Shown here: positions 11,290 to 21,917 of the stretch, piece by piece
How positions within the stretch are numbered: the first letter of the stretch is position 1
Layout of the letters: each line of letters begins with the position of its first letter
Source: Ostrinia nubilalis
Lineage: Eukaryota > Arthropoda > Insecta > Lepidoptera > Crambidae
Length of the DNA stretch: 64,000 nt
NCBI RefSeq assembly: GCF_963855985.1
Contig: NC_087108.1
Span: 11,364,001-11,428,000, forward strand
Direction of reading: 5' to 3'
Translations under genes and position numbers: made by a program
The notes under the pieces: generated by a model
The model's input: the letters and a program-made list of their open reading frames with translations, nothing else
Told to the model about the DNA's origin: nothing
The model's database searches: none

Positions 11290-11475
11290 GAGCTGAAAAC
11301 TGGACCGAAATTGAAAAATGTTACTCGACTTGGCGGGGACACTACCGTGTGCCTTTATATTTAATTTTATATGATATTACAAACTTATTTAGGTAAGTAG
11401 TTAAATATTTATAAAACTGGACCGATATTGAAAAATTTTGCTAGACTTAGCGGTTGCACTACCGTGCCCCCAAAT
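11290..11475. repeat. Two diverged direct copies of a GGACCGAAATTGAAAAAT unit
   Basis: AACTGGACCGAAATTG…CTCGACTTGGCGGGGACAC and AACTGGACCGATATTG…CTAGACTTAGCGGTTGCAC are about 120 bp apart. A related segment with GGTGGGGGCACTGCCGTGCC is at 15690-15730. Confidence 0.6.
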
Positions 11476-11504
11476 ATTTTAGTTTTTCCTTGATTCATAT
11501 GTTA

Positions 11505-11710
11505 TAGTCAAACCTCGAAGTTCCGGCACTCCTAGGTTTGACTAGTCAATCCTCAGGTCTGACTAGAAGTCTTAGTCAAAGCCCAAACATTTCGGCCTTT
11601 GACTAAATAATGTTAGTCAAACCTAGGAGTAACTAATTTGGTCAGGCAAAGGTCGAAACTAAATTTAATGAAATCGGGGTTTGACTAGTCAAACCTCAAT
11701 TAAGACTTTA
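11505..11710. repeat. Irregular array of TAGTCAAACCTAGGA-like motifs
   Basis: AGTCAAACC and its inverse GGTTTGACTA recur many times over 200 bp, mixed with GGCCTTTGACTA. The same kind of array lies at 15195-15400. Confidence 0.7.
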
Positions 11711-11859
11711 AACTAAACTATACTTCATTCTGATCTCGAACTTATTGCATAGGCGTTACGGTCGGTTATCACGCGCACGCGCAGCTATCTCTTTAGGTGA
11801 AGGTACGGGTAACTAAACTTATTTACTGAGGTTGTTTGACAGTGTTTCTAGATCGATCT

Positions 11860-11960
11860 TGAAATTACTAATTTTTAGGGTTCTGTTACCTTAAATTAAA
11901 GGATAAAGAGTTAAAACGGGACCCTATTACTAATGACTTCGCTAAAGGTTGTCTGTCACC
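11860..11960. repeat. Fragment of dispersed repeat with AGGGTTCTGTTACC / ACGGGACCCTATTACTAA
   Basis: Resembles one side of the repeat whose other side (GAACCCTTCGTGAGCG, GACTCGCACTTGGCCGG) lies at 15110-15155. The two may have been separated by the insertions between them. Confidence 0.5.
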
Positions 11961-12148
11961 AGCCTCGTATCTCATGAATCATTCTCAAAATATTTAGTTT
12001 TTTATTCACTTTAAAAATAAATAATTCAATAAAATACTTAAATACTTAAGGGGGGTTCCCATACAGCAAACGGGACTTGTTGCAGTTTTCTACTCGATAT
12101 TAAAACGTAAACAGGTGAACCCTTGAAATGTTCACATAATATTTATTT

Positions 12149-12351
12149 AGCCACGATAGCCGAACGGTGAAGGGGTCGGAGAGGCCGACTCGAGATCCGA
12201 GGAACGCGGGTTCGAATCCCACCGCCGCTCGACTATTTGTGGTGAGCCCACTCGTAACACAAGCTTATTTAGCTTACCACGAGGGGCTAACGGGACTATT
12301 AGTAATTTGTGCAATACAAATTGCTAATAATCTTTTTAAAAAAAAAAAAAA
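12149..12351 (+). mobile_element. tRNA-derived SINE with poly(A) tail
   Basis: A tRNA-like head carries an A-box-like TAGCCGAACGG at 12157-12167 and a B box GGTTCGAATCC at 12209-12219, the internal RNA polymerase III promoter. A tRNA-unrelated body follows, then a 14-A tail at 12338-12351. Length about 200 bp is normal for a SINE. No clean target duplication, probably because another element (12359-14432) inserted right at its 3' end. Confidence 0.88.
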
Positions 12352-12358
12352 GTGCATA

Positions 12359-14432
12359 TCGCACGTTCATAATCAAACTGTCACTATACAAAAAAGTCGA
12401 TTTTTCAGGAAAAGCATTTGAAATGCTCAAATTTTAAAACCTTTGCAAAATGAGCAAAATGCTCTTAAATGTTTTGTTTTTTGTTAAATACCAGTAGTGG
12501 CTTGTTTGGCTTGTATGGGAATATTAAATCTTTCAAATTATCATAATGGTTTATTTAATATTTAATTTTTTCCCTAAAAATAGTGTCACTTTTCCACTAA
12601 AATTGAGACAGTGACAGTTTTCAATTAAAAACATGTTAATGTTGTATTATTAATTCCGGTAGAAATGTCACTATTTTCATATAAATTTGACGATGAAAGA
12701 TTAAAAAATGATTATTATTAAATAAAACTAACATAGAAAAATCAGTAATTTTAATGAACTTAAAACTTAATAATTTGGATTAAGTGGTACCAATGGTAAC
12801 AGTAATAAATGTAAATTCTCGATCAGAAATAAAAACGTTACACACATGAAATTACTATAAAATTACATCACATAAATCAACTTCTTAGAAAATAAGGTAC
12901 TCTCTTGTTCAGGTAGCCTTTAAACAACAAGAACTTGATGACCTCGATGAACTTGACGAACTAGATAGTGATTTTTCATGGGAAAAAGCTCAGAGAAGTA
13001 GGTTTAAATTCTGGATCATTATCCAGCGGCCATTACCTCTGCGAGCTATGTGCCCCGCCCACTGCCACTTGATTATAGCGATTCTGTGGGCTATGTCGGT
13101 CACTTTGGTTCTCCTGTGGATCTCCTCATTTCTGATTCAATCACATAGGGAAACTAACTGAGCATCGCACGCTCCATCACCTTTTGAGTGACCTCTCAGA
13201 TCCATAAAATATCACTGGCAACACACACTGATCAACTTTTGTCTTGAGGCACTGTGGTATTTCGGACGTGAGAATATCACGAAGCTTCCCGAACGCTGCC
13301 CAGCCGAGTTGGATTGACGATTGACCTCTTTCTCGAAGTTGGACCTACGTAACTGGACTGTTTGTCCCAGGTATACATAAATTGTCAACAAACTTTCGAG
13401 TGTAGAGTCTCCAGATAAGTGGATACTACATGGACATTTGACATGTTTTTTGTCTTGTCCATATTCATTTTCATACTCATTCATCAGGCCCACTTGTTGA
13501 GAGGCTCTACTTAGGCCATCGAGCATTATGCCTAGATCTTCCACAGTCTCAGCCATGATTACGACATCGTCCGAAAATCGAAGGTGGATTATGTACTCGT
13601 TGATATTTATGCTGAATCCGCTCCAGTCCAGAAGCTTGAAAACATCTTCCAGGGCGGTGTTGAACAGTATCGGAGATATGACACCTCCCTGTCTCACCCC
13701 TTGCTGCAACTGGATGAGTTTCGAGTCCTGATCCTGGAGACGAACCGACATTGTGGCGTTTTCGTACAAGCCTTTCAACACTTCGATGTATCTATAGTCA
13801 ATTTGGCACCGTTGGAGAGACTGTAGCACTGCTCAGATCTCGATCGAATCCAAGGCTTTTTCATAGTCCACAAACGCTAGACAAAGTAGTAAGTAATTAC
13901 CTTGATAATTTCTTTGATTTTACTAGTGTTTGGATTGACTGGTGGCATTTTTGTTAGATACAATTATAACTACTTAATCATTTAAAAATCTTTCTTGTTG
14001 TTTTAATATTTCACTATTTGGATAAACACAATATTCTACGAAGTGATGAACAATATTTTTAAAAATGTAAGAGAAATATTGTCACTTTTTGTTTTAAGGC
14101 GTTTTTCGTATTACTTTATTGTGACTTATCTTATGGTTTGGAGTAAATGCGTCTTTATGCTAAAAATAACGTTTTTCAACACAGAGTTTACATAACTATC
14201 ACGGCGTGCCTGTCCAGATCCCGTCACTACTAAAAACGTGTCACTGTTACTCACAACAAATGCCGGTTTTCCCATTAAACTCCATAACGACACTAGTGAT
14301 ATCTGCCGAACTATTTGAGCTTTAAGCGTGGGATTTTTACAGCATGCACTTTTCGCGGAGCGCTGATAGATGGCGTTGTTAACTCAATTTCTCCCAATTT
14401 CGTATAGTGACGGTTTGATTATGAACGTGCGA
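12359..14432. mobile_element. TA-flanked TIR element (2.07 kb) with nested RTE fragment
   Basis: Inverted ends TCGCACGTTCATAATCAAAC at 12359 and its complement ending at 14432, about 33 bp long with two differences, flanked by TA on both sides. Inside, GTCACT motifs from the terminal repeat recur at about 12586, 12608, 12668, 14083, 14118 and 14238. No transposase. An RTE piece lies at 13025-13885. Confidence 0.8.
13025..13885 (-). mobile_element. RTE-type LINE, RT catalytic and C-terminal region (both ends truncated)
   Basis: Minus-strand coding remnants show [39 protein letters not shown] and FSDDVVIMAETVEDL (the usual FADD has become FSDD), then the QTVQLRRSNFEKEVNR block. The final ~230 bp and 3' tail of the family are missing. 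Confidence 0.85.
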
Positions 14433-14479
14433 TATCTATTTTAAAAATAAATCATAAAATTAAAATAAAATAAATATTT

Positions 14480-15060
14480 GAGTCGTCTAGTTTCAAAACC
14501 CGCTAAAACGCTCCTGCAACTAATTTCTGTTTATATCTCTAAATGATGCTACTGCAATTTTCTCATCATACTGTTCAATCATTTTCGATCAAAATACACT
14601 AAAAGACTACTAATCTAGCACTTAAAATTAGGTTTGTGTTACAAACTCCGCTAAAACGCCGTCCGTTTCTTTCAAAACCCTCTAAAAGTTGATTGACCAA
14701 TGGTAGCACGGTATTTTGGTCACGTGACTGCGAAATCAGTATGGAGATTTTTTTATAACATGGTTGCTTCATAATTTGCTCTTATCAAATCCCGCTAAAA
14801 TACAACATGTCCGTTTCAAATCCCATTAAAACCGAATGTTCGTAACAAAATACGCCAAAATGAAAATAGTTTTCATTATAATTCAAATTATATTTAATTT
14901 AAAGATAAATAGCAATTACTGTTAGTATTGCCAGATGACAATAATAATTCGTATCATTTTTTTTTTTGCCTAAGGCCAAAGCTATATGGATAAGCGGTTT
15001 TTTTCAATTTCTCGAAATCTTATCAAAATCGTTTTAGCGGGATTTGAAACTAGACGCCTC
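14480..15060. mobile_element. TIR element (581 bp) with repeated TTTCAAAwCCCGCTAAAA motif
   Basis: Inverted ends of about 30 bp: GAGTCGTCTAGTTTCAAAAC at 14480 and the complement of GAGGCGTCTAGTTTCAAATC at 15060. Variants of the same terminal motif lie inside at about 14640, 14672, 14786, 14814 and 14845. ATTT flanks each side, possibly a 4-bp duplication. Non-coding. Confidence 0.75.
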
Positions 15061-15079
15061 ATTTATGAATGTAAAAAAA

Positions 15080-15160
15080 CAACTCCCAACTCCCATACAA
15101 CATCAGAGTCTCACGGAACCCTTCGTGAGCGAATCCGACTCGCACTTGGCCGGTTTTCTA
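15080..15160. repeat. Fragment of dispersed repeat (ACTCGCACTTGGCCGGTTTT)
   Basis: GGAACCCTTCGTGAGCGAAT and GACTCGCACTTGGCCGG are the reverse complement of the type seen at 48180-48235 (TTGGCCAAGTGCGTG, GGGTTCCGTAG). Confidence 0.6.
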
Positions 15161-15194
15161 TTTGCCGTCTACTTTTGTCCGAGTCTGCTAGTCG

Positions 15195-15400
15195 TTTCTA
15201 GGATTGACTAGGCAAAGCCCGAAACAGATTATTTTAGTTTCGACGTTTGACTGAACCGTTTAGGCACTTCTAGGTTTGACTTAGTCAAAGGCCGAAATAA
15301 GAATTCACTTCGGGGTTTGCCTGAAGGCCTTGGTCAAACCTAGGATAGACCAGTCTTACCGCGAAGAGACTGCATATCGACCTTTGACTATGACATATAC
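15195..15400. repeat. Second array of GGTTTGACTAGTCAAA-like motifs
   Basis: TAGGATTGACTAGGCAAAGC, CTAGGTTTGACTTAGTCAAA and GGTCAAACCTAGGATAGACC repeat the pattern of 11505-11710. The two arrays flank the 11.7-15.1 kb insertions. Confidence 0.65.
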
Positions 15401-15409
15401 ACCAAACAC

Positions 15410-15735
15410 TACTTATATTCCAAATTTGAAGCTAGGTCTGCTAGAAGTGCCTTAAAACTTTGATGATCGGTGAGTCAGTCAGTCAGTGAGTGACAAAATT
15501 AAGAAACTTTAACCCGTTATAATTCTTAAACTACTGGTTCAAATTGAATGAAATTTGAAATATACCGTGTCTTTACAATGCCTGCATGGATACTGAAAAT
15601 TCAGTCTTCTAGTTTTATCCACAACGATGATACAGGGGGTCCAAAATGGCCTGAATTGCTTCGAGAAAAGGATGGTACGGCCGTGCCGCTTTTTTGCTCG
15701 ACTTGGTGGGGGCACTGCCGTGCCCCCAGATAAAG
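15410..15735. repeat. Dispersed repeat with GTCAGTCAGTGAGTGAC and GGGGGCACTGCCGTGCCCCC
   Basis: Contains a short GTCA tandem, TGCCTGCATGGATACTGAAA and GATACAGGGGGTCCAAAATG, the latter part shared in diverged form with 11290-11475. No coding sequence. Confidence 0.5.
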
Positions 15736-15775
15736 AGATGGATTAAAACAAGGCAATACAATTATTTATATGTCA

Positions 15776-16315
15776 CTAGCTTTTGTCCGCGGCTTCACCC
15801 GCGTGAAATATAGTTTGTCACAGATCGTCATAAATTATAGTCTATTTTGGGTTATATAGAACTAGCTTTCCGCCCCGGCTTCGCCCGCGTGGAATTTTGT
15901 CTGTCACAGAAAACCATTATCGCGCGCGTCCCTGTTTCAAAAATCGGGATAAAAACTATCCTATGTCCTTTCCCGGGACTCAAACTATCTCTATGCCAAA
16001 TTTCATCAAAGTTGGTTCAGTGGTTTAGGCGTGAAAGCGAGACAGACATACAGACAGAGTTACTTTCGCATTTATAATATTAGTATTGATAGTATATTTT
16101 TATTTTATTTTTTAATAGCTTTCCGCCCGCGGCTTCGCCCGCGTGGAATTTTTTCTGTCACAGAAAAACAATATCGCGCGCGTATTTGCTCACCGTTTAG
16201 ACCTACTACACTGGACTACGACAAACATTTTAAAACCAAAATCAGCTCAATCGGCCCAGCCGTTCTCGAGTTATAATCAGACTAACGAACATCAATTCAT
16301 TTTTATTTATATAGA
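15776..16315. repeat. Three adjacent lepidopteran-type dispersed repeats
   Basis: Units begin at about 15776 (TTGTCCGCGGCTTCACCCGC), 15862 (CTTTCCGCCCCGGCTTCGCC) and 16118 (CTTTCCGCCCGCGGCTTCGC). The second is full length, ending GTTACTTTCGCATTTATAAT near 16076. The first and third are shortened. Confidence 0.75.
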
Positions 16316-16398
16316 TAGATTTCTTATTTATTTAGGACAACCAACAAGACAGACACAAGTACAAGCAGAGGGGTTTACATATCTACATATTTTATATA

Positions 16399-17816
16399 CA
16401 GGGTGTCCCGTAATGCAACGTCAAGCCGGAACTGCGTGTTGAGGCAAGTTATGCTGGTTATCAGAAAAATATTAAAAAAAATCTATGTGGCATTTTGTCA
16501 AAATAATAGGCTTTAAAAAAAAAACAAAAAAATCTACTCCCGATGACGGTCTTTTTACTCGTGTTGCCACAAATCTTCACTTTTTCCAAATTTTTTTTTG
16601 TTATGTAACCCTGAATAATGCTTCTCTAAATTGTTATTAAAATTACAAAACCAGCTGCTCCAGCTTGGATGAAAATAATACATTATTCCCAAAAAAATTT
16701 TCAAAATAAAAATTTTGCCTAGTTTGAACTGACTGTACTGAAAAAAAATTGTACTACGCGAGTGTGGCAAGTGACGTCAGAATTTGGCGCATTTAGTAAG
16801 GATTCCAAAATGGTATAACACTTGGTAAATTCTTGCTGTAATTGTCGACAATTTTTGTTTTTTTGGAAATAATCCCGTTTTTAACTTTATCTACCTTGGT
16901 TAAAAATTATTATTCTAATGTGCCCAAAATTCAAGTTTCTGGCTTAAGTGAGGTGGAGAAGCCATTTTAAAAGGTATGAGCGGAACGAAGAGGGCCATCT
17001 TACCAAGCAGGGATGTTATGGATATCCGTAACCGTAACCGAAACTATCCGATATCCGAAATAAAAAAATATCCATAACCGTAACCGAAACTGATTCAAAA
17101 GTTACGGATAGTTTCGGATAAAGGCGGAGTCTTAAGGGTACAATTCCAAACTGCAAAACTCTATGAAATCTGCAGTACCTATACACGCCGCAGCTGCAAT
17201 GCCGCGCTGCCGATTTCATAGAGTTTTGCAGTTTGCGGTTGCAGTTTGCAGTCTGCGGCACGTCTTGGAATTGTACCTTAAATCTTAATATTTGTTAAAA
17301 ACTTGTCTGGCATTCCCTGGCACCATCTAATATGCCAGCCTGTTTTACCTTTATCATACATAGGCGTCGTCTTAGTTGGTACATAAAGTAGCTATGTGGG
17401 TCACGCAGCATCTTGCTATTTGAATTATACCTACATTTTTGAAATTCTAATAATTCCGTAACCGACATTATCCGAAACTTTCGGATAATCTGAAATGATT
17501 TCATATCCGTGACCGTAACCGAAACCGGTATAATATTATTCTAATATCCGTGACCGTAACCGAAACAGGTATAATATTATTCTAATATCCGTAACCGTAT
17601 CCATAACCGAAACTTCATATCCTTATCATCCCTGTTACCAAGTACAAGTGCAGACAGAGCAGGTAGTAAAGGCGCGCGCGCACGGGTGACTTTTGTCACA
17701 ATATGTCAACTACTAATTACTGTCATGTTGACAAAAGTTTCTGTGACTGACTGTACGGTAGTCAGTCACAGAAACTTGAATTTTGGGCACATTAGAATAA
17801 TATTTTTTAACCAAGG
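16399..17816 (-). mobile_element. Palindromic CAGGGTGTCCCGTAA composite, copy 1 (one arm truncated)
   Basis: Left arm from CAGGGTGTCCCGTAATG at 16399 to about 16945. The loop carries a hAT element, and the start of the opposite arm (AACTTGAATTTTGGGCACAT) runs at 17774-17816, where a tandem repeat replaces the rest. The whole is the reverse complement of 61270-62624. Confidence 0.85.
17008..17634. mobile_element. hAT-like non-autonomous element (627 bp), copy 1
   Basis: Ends CAGGGATG and CATCCCTG, flanked by the 8-bp duplication TTACCAAG at 17000-17007 and 17635-17642. The ATCCGTAACCGTAACCGAAA motif is repeated on both sides of an inner palindrome (TGCAAAACTCTATGAAATC / inverse, 17152-17235). 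Non-coding. Confidence 0.93.
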
Positions 17817-17992
17817 TATCGTAGATACAATGACATGAATAAAAATGTGTTTCTTGCAAATCATAAAGACTCGTTAGATAACGTAGAATAATAATTTTTA
17901 ACCAAGGTATCGTAGATACAATGACATGAATAAAAATGTGTTTCTTGCAAATCATAAAGACTCGTTAGATAACGTTATCAATATTATTATTA
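17811..17992. repeat. Tandem duplication, 91-bp period, two copies
   Basis: CCAAGGTATCGTAGATACAA begins at 17811 and again at 17902; the first ~75 bases are identical by eye. It sits where the right arm of the composite should continue. Confidence 0.9.
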
Positions 17993-18148
17993 AGGTTAGT
18001 TGACACGCGCCTAATGACTCTGCGTTAATTACTGTCAATAAGTAAGTTAACACTCAACGAACATGTGATTGCTTTTATGTCTTTTGGTCTTTTGGTGTAT
18101 TCTACACCTTATCTATCAGTCTCTTAATTGATACTATAAAGAGATCTA

Positions 18149-18412
18149 CAGGGTGTTAGGTAAATGGGTATATGAGCAGACACTAGCCCATGTTAACATG
18201 GTCATATAAATGGTGTGGTGAAGTCAGAAAATTGATATCTTCATTTTAATTATTTTAATTTTCATACAAATCGGATTTTATAAAATTTATTTTGTATGAA
18301 AATTAAAAAAAACAAAATGATGATATCAAATTTCTGACTTCACCATACCATTTATATGACCATGTTAACATGGTCTAGTGTCGGCTCATATACCCATTTA
18401 CCTAACACCCTG
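18149..18412. mobile_element. Foldback element CAGGGTGTTAGGTAAATGGG (264 bp)
   Basis: Nearly perfect palindrome with arms of about 120 bp, TA on both sides. A shortened copy lies at 40755-40957 and one arm at 51303-51455. Confidence 0.9.
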
Positions 18413-18489
18413 TATAATCAACTTTTACATATTTTTTTTTAAATTTCCCAAATTGTAAATATTTTTATTATTCTTTTCATTTCTAGCCC

Positions 18490-18906
18490 TCGCTCGTTCT
18501 TCTATCTCATTTTTCACTGTAGTGTTTGTCAATATAGAACTTTTCCCTTTCTTCCTTTTTTCTTGGACCAGCTCTAGGATAATCTCTACATTCTATTGGA
18601 CTTTTGAGCTGATTCAAAAATGTAGGTAGTTGCTGATATTTCAGCTTCCCAATGAGCAGTGACTCCTGATTCTCGTATTTCTGACTCAATATTCATTATA
18701 CGGCATTGGTCCAGATTCTTGATCTGCAGATGGTATTTATTATCTCCTGCAATTCCGGTGTTTTAATTGTACGTTCCTCTTGTGGTTCCTTCTGCTTAGA
18801 GGGTTCTTGGCGATTTGTTACCTCACTAGTAAAGAAGTCTTCATCGGTAAATATATCTCGGTCAAGTGGAAATATTCCAGTCTTCGTAAATCCTGATTTG
18901 ATATTG
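18490..18906 (-). pseudogene. Relic of a pogo/jerky-like DDE transposase, C-terminal part
   Basis: On the minus strand, just below 18906, a frame reads KTGIFPLDRDIF, then TDEDFFTSEVTNR, and stops near 18700. After a frame change a second piece contains LKSPIECRDYPRAGPRKKEE followed by a KGK-like basic stretch. Proteins of the pogo/Tigger/jerky group have a KTGIxPxNxxxF motif followed by a (D/E)xDFxxSxVTxR stretch and a PRAPPRK-like segment downstream, so the order fits. Catalytic DDE residues are not in this piece. Frames are broken and the upstream part is cut by the element at 18912, so it cannot be active. The family call is from memory of motif style; a profile search would settle it. Confidence 0.55.
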
Positions 18907-18911
18907 GTTAT

Positions 18912-19845
18912 CCCTTATTCAAATGTGAGCTGGTATGCATTTTTTTTACAAAGTTGAAGTGGATTTTGGGTAATTGTGGGTCACTTATTTCATATTTATG
19001 ATCAAAATTTATAAAAAAATAGGGGAAGGGGTAGTTTTTTGGGTGGTAAATAATTTACTATTATCCATTCATGACTACAAATTATTCAATGTTGGTGGTA
19101 AAATAGTTACCATTGTCCGTTTTGGTTTATTTTTGGTTCTTGACTAGTGACTTCCTCTTGGTTCTACCTATATTTTATTAAATATTTTGGGAATGAAATA
19201 AATTTATTGTTTTTATAAAAAAAATATTTATTAATATTAATTATTATGCTTACAATTATTATGCTCACCTTGAGTCTGAAACTAACAATTCACTAATTAC
19301 GTAACGCCGAAACGTTACGTAAATTGATATCAAAATAACTTAAAATTTCTCCAAATATTTATTTAGTTTTATTTGTGCACATACAAAAAACAACAGTTTT
19401 TTTTTTATATATCATCAAACTTTTGTCAAGACGGGATCGGACAATGGTAAACTATTTACCACTTCTTTAAAATGTCTAAATTATATGAATAAATCAATTG
19501 CAGACGCTGCCTATAAGTGAGATTATACAATAAATGTTATAGTTTAGGAATTTTAATAGAAAAAACACTTATCAGAATTTTCGTTGAACAAAGTTTCAAA
19601 AATACCAAAAACGCGCGCTAAAAACTCGAAATTTTTCACACCAAAACCGTTTGGTTGACTTTGACATTACCTGACAGTGACAAATGACGTTGAAAAGTTG
19701 TAAGATGGCATAGATAAGTAAAAAAATATATTTAAAAATATAAATAAGTGAACACGATATCTTTAAGTATTACCATATCGAAAATTAGGATCCTTTTTTA
19801 AAAGTAAACAAAGTGGTAATATATCTACCTTTATTTGAATAAGGG
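18912..19845. mobile_element. piggyBac-like MITE (934 bp)
   Basis: Exact 13-bp inverted ends CCCTTATTCAAAT, flanked by TTAT on the left and TTAA on the right, one mismatch from the TTAA duplication of piggyBac elements. Inside, GGTAAAATAGTTACCA-like palindromes recur at about 19050, 19098, 19446 and 19814. Non-coding. Confidence 0.7.
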
Positions 19846-19998
19846 TTAAATTGGTCCTTTATTTATTTATTAATTTGCATTATCATATTCAGCACATACA
19901 GATATACATGCATTCATACATTGACCCTGTGAGGGTGTAGCAAAGTCACAATCATTTAATACTTAGTTAACATCTAACATTAACAATTACAAAAGAAT

Positions 19999-20540
19999 CA
20001 TCATCATCATTTCAGCCATAGGACGTCCACTGCTGAACATAGGCCTCCCCCAATGCTTTCCATGTTGATCGATTGGTAGCGGCCTGCGTCCAGCGCTTCC
20101 CTGCTACCTTTACGATGTCGTCGGTCCACCTTGTAGGTGGACGTCCCACGCTGCGTTTTCCGGTACGCGGCCTCCATTCCAGAACCTTTCTGCCCCATCG
20201 GCCGTCAGTTCTGCGTACTATGTGCCCTGCCCATTGCCACTTCAGCTTGCTAATCCGTCGGGCTATGTCAGCGACTTTGGTTCGTTTACGGATCTCCTCA
20301 TTTCTGATTCGATCTCGCAAAGAAACACCAAGCATAGCCCTCTCCATAGCACGCTGTGCAACTTTGAGCTTCTGTATAAGGCCTATAGTGAGAGGCCACG
20401 TTTCCGAGCCATAAGTTATCACTGGTAACACACATTCTAGTCTTCAGGCATTGAGGTAATTTGGACGAAAAGATGTTGCGTAGTTTCCCGAACGCTGCCC
20501 AGCCGAGTTGGATTCGACGATTGACCTCCTTCTCGAAATG
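19999..20540 (-). mobile_element. RTE-type LINE, 5'-truncated insertion with 10-bp target duplication
   Basis: ACAAAAGAAT at 19989-19998 and 20541-20550 bounds the insertion exactly. The minus-strand frame 20431-20012 encodes MLPVITYGSETWPLTIGLIQ through HIVRRTDGRWGRKV to QQWTSYG and stop, the clean C-terminus of the family, with further coding sequence up to 20540 (FEKEVNRRIQL). The 3' end is an (ATG)n tail. This is the best local reference for the RTE C-terminal domain. Confidence 0.93.
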
Positions 20541-20589
20541 ACAAAAGAATGCTTAATGGTAATAATTACTAATTAGCCTTAAAATTAAC

Positions 20590-20816
20590 TAGCGGCCGCC
20601 CGCGACTTCGTATGCGAGGATCCCGTTTTACTCCATTAGGGGTGGAGTTTCGTAAAATCCTTTCTTAGCGAATGCCTACGTCATAACATCTACCTGCATG
20701 CCAAATTTCAGCCCGATCCGTCCAGTGATTTTTGCTGTGCGTTGGTAGATCACTATGTCAGTCAGTCAGTCAGTCAGTCAGTCAGTCACCTTTGAGTTAT
20801 ATAATATTTAGATTAC
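20590..20816. repeat. Dispersed repeat (CTAGCGGCCGCCCGCGACTT type)
   Basis: Begins ACTAGCGGCCGCCCGCGACT, contains ATGCCAAATTTCAGCCCGAT, ends with a (GTCA)n run and TTATATAATATTTAG. Confidence 0.75.
20757..20788. repeat. (GTCA)n microsatellite
   Basis: About seven GTCA units near the 3' end of the surrounding dispersed repeat. Confidence 0.9.
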
Positions 20817-20897
20817 TTAGTACCAAAAAGAAAATAATTATTTCCTTATTAATAAAAAAATTATTCCGTCGTGTCTTTTAAAGTTCTTATTTGCTAA

Positions 20898-21203
20898 CTA
20901 GCGGCCGCCCGCGACTTCGTACGCGTGGATTCCGTTTTACCCCCTTCATCTATCTTACGCGGTTTACATTGTTTAGTTTTAAGGTTTTTTCGCGATAATT
21001 TTTCATGAATATTTAGAACTAGTGTTTCCGATCGATAGTCGACTATCGATTATTAATCGATAGTCTATTATCGATATCGATACTGTCAAAACTATTGATA
21101 CCTACTATTGCCTCGTTTTGAGCTATCGATAGTTTTGCGTGAAAGAGTAACAAACATACCTACATCCACACAAACTCTCGCATTTATAATATTAGTAGGA
21201 TAT
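20898..21203. repeat. Dispersed repeat split by an ATCGATAG-rich insert
   Basis: Starts CTAGCGGCCGCCCGCGACTT and ends GCATTTATAATATTAGTAGG. The middle (21025-21135) is a cluster of ATCGATAGTCGACTATCGAT-type palindromes, probably a small separate element. Confidence 0.65.
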
Positions 21204-21483
21204 TTCGGGTACCTGGGTGACCTTGTGTAAAACAGTATGTTAATTGCCTAATTGTTTAGGGTTAAACATTAAGCACGGTTCGTGGTTCAACCGACCTCAA
21301 AAAAAAGGTTATGACAAAACACGTTTACGACGCAAGTTATTGGAACTGCAATATAATTATTAATAAAATATGATTTAATGGAGAATTAATTTCAATTTTC
21401 CATGTAGTAGGTTACCTGCTATTTTCAATGTATAAGTTATTTTTACCCGACTACGGCAAAGCAAAAGGAGGGTTATGATTTTG

Positions 21484-21516
21484 ACAGGCTATGTATGTAT
21501 GTATGTATGTATGTTC
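21484..21516. repeat. (TATG)n microsatellite
   Basis: Five to seven GTAT/ATGT units within a fragment beginning GCAAAAGGAGGGTTATGATT, another dispersed repeat tail. Confidence 0.85.
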
Positions 21517-21638
21517 ATTTGTTCCCTCGTAACTTCTAAACTACTTACTTATCAGAATTCGACAAATGACATATCATTAGAAGCGTCTTAATTGTCCGCT
21601 GGTTATAGTCTATAGATATGGAGTTTCACAAAATCTAA

Positions 21639-21825
21639 AGGCCTATTCAGACCTAAGCGGTATTCGCTACCGTCTGCGGCAGAGAAAACCCAGTGGGTAT
21701 GCGGTAATATTACTGTTCATACCGCTCTAGCCGCGGTACTTGATACTAAATACCTGAGCGAAACCCGCGCGGTATGTACCTCTACCCACAGCGGCAGCGA
21801 ATATCGCTCAGGTTTGAATAGGCCT
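21639..21825. mobile_element. PIF/Harbinger-like MITE, intact copy (187 bp)
   Basis: Inverted ends AGGCCTATTC/GAATAGGCCT with extended imperfect arms of ~40 bp, flanked by TAA on both sides. A 3-bp TWA duplication is characteristic of PIF/Harbinger. Serves as the uninterrupted reference for the split copy at 2348-3990. Confidence 0.88.
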
Positions 21826-21917
21826 TAATGTGGCGACCTCTAGCGGACAAAACATACAGAGTAAAAAAATAAAGTTAAGATAAATATGCCGTGTTTGGTA
21901 TCATTTGAAAACGCTTT

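Noticed and set aside
12149..12235. A functional tRNA gene
   Set aside because: The A and B boxes are followed by a long unrelated body and poly(A), so it is a SINE head rather than a tRNA.
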